From Massilia sp. MS-15 (lineage in GTDB: Bacteria; Pseudomonadota; Gammaproteobacteria; Burkholderiales; Burkholderiaceae_D): a DNA stretch of 64,000 nt. The position numbers and the translations under genes were made by a program. Of the stretch, positions 57,927 to 64,000 are shown piece by piece. Under the pieces are notes generated by a model. It was not told the DNA's origin, did no database searches, and saw nothing but the letters and a program-made list of their open reading frames with translations. Numbering within the stretch: position 1 is the first letter of the stretch; every line of letters begins with the position of its first letter. Where the stretch lies: positions 1 through 64,000 of the forward strand of contig NZ_JAIWIA010000028.1 in NCBI RefSeq assembly GCF_020176695.1, written 5' to 3'.

Positions 57927-59405
57927 TTAAGAAACTATTTCGTCCAGCTCGCCCACGCGCACGATCTTGAGCGCATTGGTTCCGCCGGCCTGCCCCATCG
58001 GCGAGCCCCAGGTCACGACGATCAGGTCGCCCTTGCGCACCATGCCTTCGTTGATCAGGACCTCTTCGGCCTTGCGCAGCACGGCGTGGCTGCCGCCTTC
58101 CTGCAGCAGGTGGAAGGCCCGCACGTTACGGTACAGCGAAGCCTTGCGCTGCGTCGTCTGCAGCGGGGTCAGGGCGAAGATCGGGGTGTCGATCGAGTGC
58201 CGGCTCATCCACAGCGCGGTCGAGCCCGATTCGGTCAGGGCCACGATCGCCTTGACCTTCAGGTGGTGGGCCGTGAACAGGGTGGCATTCGCGATCGACT
58301 GGTCGATGCGGGTGAACTGGACGTTCAGGAAATCGGCGTCCTGCTTGTTGTATTCGGACTGTTCCGCTTCGAGGCAGATGGCGGCCATCATCTCGACCGT
58401 CTCCACCGGGTACTTGCCCGATGCGGTCTCGGCCGAGGTCATCACGGCGTCGGTGCCGTCCAGCACGGCGTTCGCCACGTCCGAGACTTCGGCGCGGGTC
58501 GGCACGGCGTTGACGATCATCGACTCCATCATCTGGGTCGCGGTGATGGCCAGCTTGTTCGAGGCGCGCGCCATCCTGATCATGCGCTTTTGCAGCGCCG
58601 GCACGGCGGCGTTGCCCACCTCGACGGCCAGGTCGCCACGCGCGACCATGATGCCGTCGGAGGCGTCCAGGATTTCCTGCAACACGGGAATCGCTTCGGC
58701 GCGCTCGATCTTGGCGATCATCATCGGCTTGTGGCCATAGGGCTCGCCGGCGATGTTGGCCAGCTGGCGCGCCATTTCCATGTCGGTGGCGTTCTTCGGG
58801 AAGGAGATGGCGAGATAGTCGGCCTGGAAGCTCATCGCCGTCTTGATGTCTTCCATGTCCTTCGAGGTCAGGGCCGGCGCGGTCAGGCCGCCGCCCTGGC
58901 GGTTGATGCCCTTGTTGTTGGACAGCTCGCCGCCCACCTTCACGGTGGTGAAGATCTCGTGGCCCACGACCTTGTCGACGACCAGCACGATCAGGCCGTC
59001 GTTCAGCAGCAGCCTGTCGCCCGGCTTGACGTCGCGCGGCAGGGCCTTGTAGTCGAGGCCGACGCGTTCCTGGTTGCCCAGTTCGCCGTTGTCGCCCCAC
59101 TTGGCGTCCAGGATGAACTTGTCGCCATTGTTCAGGAAGATCTTGCCCGCTTCAAACTTACCGACGCGGATCTTCGGCCCCTGCATGTCGGCCATGATCG
59201 CCACTTCGACGCCGCATTCGGCGGCCGCGCGGCGCACCAGGGCGGCGCGGTCGATGTGGTCCTGCGCCTTGCCGTGCGAGAAGTTCAGGCGCACGACGTC
59301 GACGCCGGCACGGATCATCTTCACGAGGATGTCGAAATCGGTCGATGCCGGGCCGATGGTGGCGACGATCTTGGTGGCGTTGTACATGGGGCGCACAGCT
59401 TGCAT
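57927..59405 (-). CDS. pyk: Pyruvate kinase
   Basis: The 492-residue enzyme turns phosphoenolpyruvate and ADP into pyruvate and ATP. Blocks include ATKIVATIGPAS, VRLNFSHG, MADMQGPKIRVG, AKIERAEAI, GIMVARGDLAVEVG and ATQMMESMIVNAVPTRAEVSDVANAVLDGTDAVM. The start at 59405 has AAGGA 9 nt upstream; an ATG six codons later matches some relatives. A terminator-like hairpin precedes it at 59424-59456, so its level may differ from that of pgk. Confidence 0.96.
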   Translation of the reverse strand: MQAVRPMYNATKIVATIGPASTDFDILVKMIRAGVDVVRLNFSHGKAQDHIDRAALVRRAAAECGVEVAIMADMQGPKIRVGKFEAGKIFLNNGDKFILDAKWGDNGELGNQERVGLDYKALPRDVKPGDRLLLNDGLIVLVVDKVVGHEIFTTVKVGGELSNNKGINRQGGGLTAPALTSKDMEDIKTAMSFQADYLAISFPKNATDMEMARQLANIAGEPYGHKPMMIAKIERAEAIPVLQEILDASDGIMVARGDLAVEVGNAAVPALQKRMIRMARASNKLAITATQMMESMIVNAVPTRAEVSDVANAVLDGTDAVMTSAETASGKYPVETVEMMAAICLEAEQSEYNKQDADFLNVQFTRIDQSIANATLFTAHHLKVKAIVALTESGSTALWMSRHSIDTPIFALTPLQTTQRKASLYRNVRAFHLLQEGGSHAVLRKAEEVLINEGMVRKGDLIVVTWGSPMGQAGGTNALKIVRVGELDEIVS

Positions 59406-59423
59406 GTGTGTGAATCCTTGGTT

Positions 59424-59456
59424 CTGAAAGAGAAGCGCAGCCTTCGAGGCTGCGCT
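59424..59456 (-). terminator. Intrinsic terminator or attenuator between pgk and pyk
   Basis: On the minus strand a perfect 10-bp stem AGCGCAGCCT / AGGCTGCGCT with a 3-nt loop is followed by TCTCTTTC. It lies in the 65-nt gap after pgk and 19 nt before the pyk start codon. Confidence 0.7.
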
Positions 59457-59470
59457 GGTACCGTTGCTAC

Positions 59471-60676
<1,206 letters not shown>

Positions 60677-60837
60677 TGGCTAGAACAGTGGATAGTGAAA
60701 AAACGTCATTGTACATGAGGGAACCTCAAAATTCCCTTGTTGGCGGCTGTCGTGGCGCCATGCGTGGCGCATGAGCAGCGGCGCCATCGGCGCCCGCCAG
60801 GCCCCTGCCAGCGAAGACGCCGCCGGATGCGGACAGC

Positions 60838-61182
60838 CTACAAAGCCGGGCCGGCGATGTCCAGCACGCGCAGCAGCGTAAATACCACCATTCCGAAAAT
60901 GATCGTCATCAGCATGCTGCGCCGCCATAGATAAAAGACGAGCGCGGCCAGGGCGGCCAGCAGCTTCGGATTGGCCAAAGTAAACTGCGCCTCGCCCTGG
61001 GTATCGACCAGCAGGTCGGGGCCGATGATGGCCGCCAGCGCGCAGGCCGGCGCATAGCGCAGCATCTCCTGCACCCGGGGCGGGATGCTCACGCGGTGGC
61101 CGATCAGCCAGAAGGAGCTGCGGGTGGCCGCGGTGGCGACGCACAGCACGCCGATGGTGGCCCAGATTTCCCAGTCAGACAT
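60838..61182 (-). CDS. azlD: AzlD-family branched-chain amino acid exporter subunit
   Basis: The 114-residue membrane protein has three to four helices and family elements LCVATAATRSSFWLIG and LRYAPACALAAIIGPDLL. AzlD pairs with AzlC to export branched-chain amino acids. It overlaps azlC by 8 nt, so the two are coupled. The ~160-nt gap before pgk shows no gene. Confidence 0.88.
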   Translation of the reverse strand: MSDWEIWATIGVLCVATAATRSSFWLIGHRVSIPPRVQEMLRYAPACALAAIIGPDLLVDTQGEAQFTLANPKLLAALAALVFYLWRRSMLMTIIFGMVVFTLLRVLDIAGPAL

Positions 61183-61936
61183 CGCCGCCCTTTCGCCTGG
61201 CGAGGGTCTCCTCGACCACCATCGCCGTGACCATGCCGACCAGCACTGCCAGCAACAGGCCGAGCTTGTAAGGCAGGCCGTAGGCCAGCACCGAGACCGC
61301 GCCCGCCACCAGCACCCCGCACAGGGCGGCGTTGTTGATAATCAGGGGCACGGTGATGCACAGGATGGCCAGGGTGCCGGCAAAGCCCAGCCCCCATTCG
61401 GCGGGAATCGCGCTGCCCAGAAAGATGCCGACCAGCGAACCGATCTGCCAGGCGAACCAGTTCGGGTACATCAGCCCTTTTAGATAAGACAGCTTGCCGG
61501 CGACCCGTTCCGCGGTTGGATAGCGCTGCAGGAACATCGCCACGGTCAGGTCCCCGGAGACATAGCCGAGCAGGAAGCGCTGGCGCCAATGCAGGTGCGC
61601 GAAGTGCGGCCCCAGCAGGGCGGAAAAAATCACGAAGCGCAGGTTCACGACCAGCGCGGTGGCGAAAATGACCCAGATCGGCGCCGCGGCAACGATGAGC
61701 GGCAGCGACGCGAGCTGGGCGGAACCGGCAAACACGAGCAGGGTCATGCCCACCGCCTGCACCGCGCTCAAGCCACTCTTGACCATGGCGATGCCGACCA
61801 CCAGCCCCCATGCGCCGATGCCGAACAGGGTCGGCAGGCCAGTCTTGAAGCCCGCGCGCCAGGCTTGCGGGTCGTGGGCCTCCCCGGCTTCCATGAGGGC
61901 GGCCGAGGGCTGGCCCGGAGGCAGGGGCTTGTTCAT
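61175..61936 (-). CDS. azlC: AzlC-family branched-chain amino acid exporter
   Basis: The 253-residue inner-membrane protein has about six to eight helices. Family marks are FKTGLPTLFGIGAWGLVVGIAMVKSGLS, TLLVFAGSAQLASLPLI, NLRFVIFSALLGPHF and FLLGYVSGDLTVAMF. It forms the large subunit of an amino acid exporter with AzlD. The ATG at 61936 has AGGAA 8 nt upstream; the longer open frame beyond lacks membrane character. Divergent from the CHCC zinc-finger gene. Confidence 0.9.
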   Translation of the reverse strand: MNKPLPPGQPSAALMEAGEAHDPQAWRAGFKTGLPTLFGIGAWGLVVGIAMVKSGLSAVQAVGMTLLVFAGSAQLASLPLIVAAAPIWVIFATALVVNLRFVIFSALLGPHFAHLHWRQRFLLGYVSGDLTVAMFLQRYPTAERVAGKLSYLKGLMYPNWFAWQIGSLVGIFLGSAIPAEWGLGFAGTLAILCITVPLIINNAALCGVLVAGAVSVLAYGLPYKLGLLLAVLVGMVTAMVVEETLARRKGGDV

Positions 61937-62173
61937 GTGGCTTTCCTGCAACGGCCGATGCGGGCGGGTGCGGCGACGGAGGTGAAACGGTCGGGCATGA
62001 AACGCATGTGGGTGTGGCGCCGGGCTGGCACAACATGCGCTCCGGGCTCGTTTATGATCAATTTCTAACTCAGCATGCATTTTACCGATCATTTCGGCAT
62101 GCAGGGTGAATCCGGTAGAATCCTGTCTTTGCCTGACACTATTTGTCCAACAATTCGCTTGACGGAGAACCAG

Positions 62174-62368
62174 ATGACCCAAAACACGATGCCCGTGGTG
62201 GAACTCGAGGCCAAAGACCTGCCGGCCCATTGCCCGAACCCGGCAATGCCGCTGTGGTCCTCGCACCCGCGCGTGTTCCTCGACTTCGACCACCACGGCG
62301 ATGCCAAGTGCCCGTACTGCGGCACCCAGTACCGCCTGGCGCCGGGCGTCGAGCTCAAGCACCACTGA
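62174..62368 (+). CDS. CHCC zinc-finger protein (NDUFS6-like)
   Basis: The 64-residue protein has the zf-CHCC pattern: Cys20 (AHCPNP), a His in FLDFDHHG, and CPYCG (Cys46, Cys49). It is related to the zinc subunit NDUFS6 of mitochondrial complex I. The bacterial role is not settled; it may aid respiratory complex assembly. GGAGA lies 8 nt before the ATG. The next gene starts 50 nt later. Confidence 0.88.
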   Translation: MTQNTMPVVELEAKDLPAHCPNPAMPLWSSHPRVFLDFDHHGDAKCPYCGTQYRLAPGVELKHH

Positions 62369-62418
62369 CCGGCACGGGCGCGGCCTCCGGGACCGCGCCT
62401 GGATCTTCCCCTGCTTCC

Positions 62419-63399
62419 GTGCAATACCGTGCGCCCGCGTGGCTGCCTGGCGGCCACCTCCAGACCATCTATCCGGCCACCTGCAGGCCGAAGCCGCCCG
62501 TGCGCTACCGGCGCGAGCGCTGGACCTGCGCCGATGGCGACTTCATCGATGTCGATCTCGTCGACGGCCAGCCGGGCAAACCGCTGGTGGTGCTGTTCCA
62601 CGGACTGGAAGGCTCTTCCGATAGCCATTACGCACGCAGCCTGATGGCGGCCCTGCACGCACGCGGCTGGTCGGGCGCGGTGCCGCATTTCCGCGGCTGC
62701 TCGGGCGAAGCCAACCTGCTGCCGCGCTTCTACCATTCCGGCGATGCGCAGGAAATCGACTGGATCGTGCGCCGCCTGCATGCACGCGCCACCGGGCCGC
62801 TGTACGCCGCCGGCGTCTCGCTGGGCGGCAATGCGCTGCTGCGCTGGCTGGGCGAATCGGGCCAGGGCGCCGGCATCGTGGATGCCGCCTGCGCCATCTC
62901 GGCCCCGCTCGACCTGGCGCGCGGCGGCGCGGCGCTGTCCTCCGGCTTCAACCTGCTCTACACCCGCATGTTCCTGCAGACCCTGAAGCCGAAATGCCTG
63001 GCCAAGCTGGAGCGCTATCCCGGCCTGTTCGACCGCGCCGCCCTGCTCGCGGCGCGCGACCTGTACGCGTTCGACAACGTGGTCACGGCGCCGCTGCACG
63101 GCTACCGCGACACCGACGACTACTGGCACCGCGCCAGCGCGCGCCACGTGCTGGACGCGATCCGCGTGCCGACCCTGGTACTGAATGCCCGCAACGATCC
63201 CTTCCTGCCGGGGCGCTACCTGCCGTCCACGGCGGCGCCGGCGGTGACGCTGGACTATCCCGCGGAAGGCGGCCACGTCGGCTTCACGGTGGGACCGCTG
63301 CCGGGACGGATCGACTGGCTGCCGCAACGCATCCTGCACTTCTTCGACGGTGCGCCAGCGATGCGCGCGCCCGCGTCCCCCGAACCATGCGAAGCTTGA
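62419..63399 (+). CDS. YheT-family alpha/beta hydrolase
   Basis: The 326-residue protein is a YheT/EMB8-type hydrolase. It opens APAWLPGGHLQTIYPA, the family hallmark, then LFHGLEGSSDSHYARS (oxyanion region), GVSLGGNALLRWLG with the nucleophile Ser, an acid in LNARNDPFLPG and the His in GGHVGF. The start is placed at a GTG (62419); no ATG is available in this stretch and the ribosome site is weak. It is probably an esterase of unknown substrate. It ends 4 nt before the next gene. Confidence 0.86.
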   Translation: MQYRAPAWLPGGHLQTIYPATCRPKPPVRYRRERWTCADGDFIDVDLVDGQPGKPLVVLFHGLEGSSDSHYARSLMAALHARGWSGAVPHFRGCSGEANLLPRFYHSGDAQEIDWIVRRLHARATGPLYAAGVSLGGNALLRWLGESGQGAGIVDAACAISAPLDLARGGAALSSGFNLLYTRMFLQTLKPKCLAKLERYPGLFDRAALLAARDLYAFDNVVTAPLHGYRDTDDYWHRASARHVLDAIRVPTLVLNARNDPFLPGRYLPSTAAPAVTLDYPAEGGHVGFTVGPLPGRIDWLPQRILHFFDGAPAMRAPASPEPCEA

Positions 63400-63403
63400 G
63401 GCC

Positions 63404-63985
63404 ATGGACGACATCGTAAAACAGGCAATGGCCAAATGGCCGAACGTGCCGCACTGCTTCGGCTGGCTGGCACTGGACGCGCGCGGCAACTGGCGCATGC
63501 GCGACGAGGCCGCGCAGCGCGCCGGTGCGCCGGGCGACAAGCTGGCCAACGCGGCCCTGGTCGGCTTCATCAACCGCAACTACGCGCACGACGAGGAAGG
63601 CCGCTGGTATTTCCAGAACGGCCCGCAACGCGTGTACGTGAACCTGGAAGCGACGCCCTTCATTGCGCGTACCGACCCGGCCCAGGGTTTCCTGCTGCAG
63701 ACCGGCCAGGCCCTGCTCCCCCAGGCGGCCTACCTGACCGGGGCCGGCGCGCTGGTCCTGCAAGCCGGCGAGGTGCTCGCCCAGCTCGACGACCGCGACC
63801 TCGAACAGGCGCTGGCATGCATGGAACTCGATGGCCGCCCGGCCTCGCCCGAGGCGCTCATGGCCTGGCTCGAGGACGGTGCCGGCACCCTGGCGCTGCG
63901 CGTGGACGAGCGCCGAATTCCGGTCGAACGCATCGCCGCCGACAGCCTTTCCCGCCGCTTCGGCTACGTGCAGAACCCCGCGTAG
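63404..63985 (+). CDS. Conserved protein of unknown function
   Basis: The 193-residue soluble protein begins MDDIVKQAMAKWPNVPHCFG, a pattern I recall from uncharacterised Burkholderiales proteins. Further marks are NRNYAHDEEGRWYFQNGPQRVYV and LEATPFIARTD. It has no signal, helix bundle or catalytic motif that I can name. It starts 4 nt after the YheT-like gene, so it is co-transcribed with it. The end of the window carries a palindromic repeat immediately after its stop. Confidence 0.75.
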   Translation: MDDIVKQAMAKWPNVPHCFGWLALDARGNWRMRDEAAQRAGAPGDKLANAALVGFINRNYAHDEEGRWYFQNGPQRVYVNLEATPFIARTDPAQGFLLQTGQALLPQAAYLTGAGALVLQAGEVLAQLDDRDLEQALACMELDGRPASPEALMAWLEDGAGTLALRVDERRIPVERIAADSLSRRFGYVQNPA

Positions 63986-64000
63986 GGTGGGCGGCTCCAT
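63981..64000 (+). repeat. Palindromic repeat, copy D (cut by window end)
   Basis: The first 15 bases CGTAGGGTGGGCGGC are identical to those of copy C. It overlaps the stop codon of the preceding gene (TAG at 63983-63985). The second arm lies beyond the window. Confidence 0.7.

Overview
This 64 kb window is GC-rich chromosomal DNA of a betaproteobacterium. The best fit is Burkholderiales, family Oxalobacteraceae, near Massilia/Telluria. The evidence is the glycolysis-purine gene order pgk-pyk-fba-purC-purE-purK-sua5, the type B L31 protein next to rho, the family assignment of most proteins, and a dispersed 30-nt palindromic repeat. The taxon is inferred from protein likeness and gene order; no database was searched.

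Layout. 1-3.6 kb: 3' end of rho, rpmE2, a lipid-linked-sugar glycosyltransferase, a small membrane protein and tRNA-Leu(CAA). 3.8-9.2 kb: a periplasmic solute-binding protein, then an overlapping pair of an MHYT hybrid histidine kinase and an HD-GYP response regulator. 9.2-13.5 kb: a four-gene GDP-D-rhamnose module on the minus strand (gmd, rmd, two GT4 glycosyltransferases). 13.8-22.8 kb: maeB, then thiL and pncC, which are separated by an overlapping hybrid kinase/GGDEF-EAL pair where pgpA would be expected. 22.8-26.6 kb: a secreted metallophosphatase and a tandem M16 peptidase. 26.6-35.2 kb: a copper island with a CopA P-type ATPase behind a CueR-type promoter. Diverging from it are a DUF2946-like protein, a His-rich protein, a TolC-like lipoprotein, a two-domain multicopper oxidase, a CusF-like protein, CopC, CopD and an NTF2-like protein. 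35.3-36.6 kb: an ArsR/CDF metal-efflux pair with an operator at the start codon. 36.6-43.6 kb: lone prepilin, cysK, FKBP isomerase, tcdA, a hemerythrin-PdxH fusion, cfa, msrA and a flavin reductase. 43.7-50.6 kb: gcdH, an unrecognised coding remnant with palindromic repeats, a PAS-GGDEF-EAL protein, a JmjC-like oxygenase, an orphan BlaI-type repressor, a YdcF protein and a small secreted protein. 50.7-60.7 kb: OmpW, an SGNH lipoprotein and the pgk...sua5 run. 60.8-64 kb: azlCD, a CHCC zinc-finger protein, a YheT hydrolase and a conserved unknown.

How the genes work together. Cyclic-di-GMP signalling is dense: one HD-GYP and two GGDEF-EAL proteins, with two hybrid kinases, each beside an output partner. 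The copper island joins cytoplasmic export (CopA) with periplasmic oxidation and binding (multicopper oxidase, CusF-like, CopC) and CopD. It has an outer-membrane TolC-like protein but no RND pump in view. The pgk-pyk-fba block covers lower glycolysis, followed by purine synthesis steps and a tRNA t6A enzyme; tcdA completes a later step of the same tRNA modification.

The most unusual items are the in-frame hemerythrin-PdxH fusion, the 30-nt repeat family with compensatory stem changes (including one inverted pair), the signalling pair between thiL and pncC, and the two-domain multicopper oxidase paired with a TolC-like lipoprotein.
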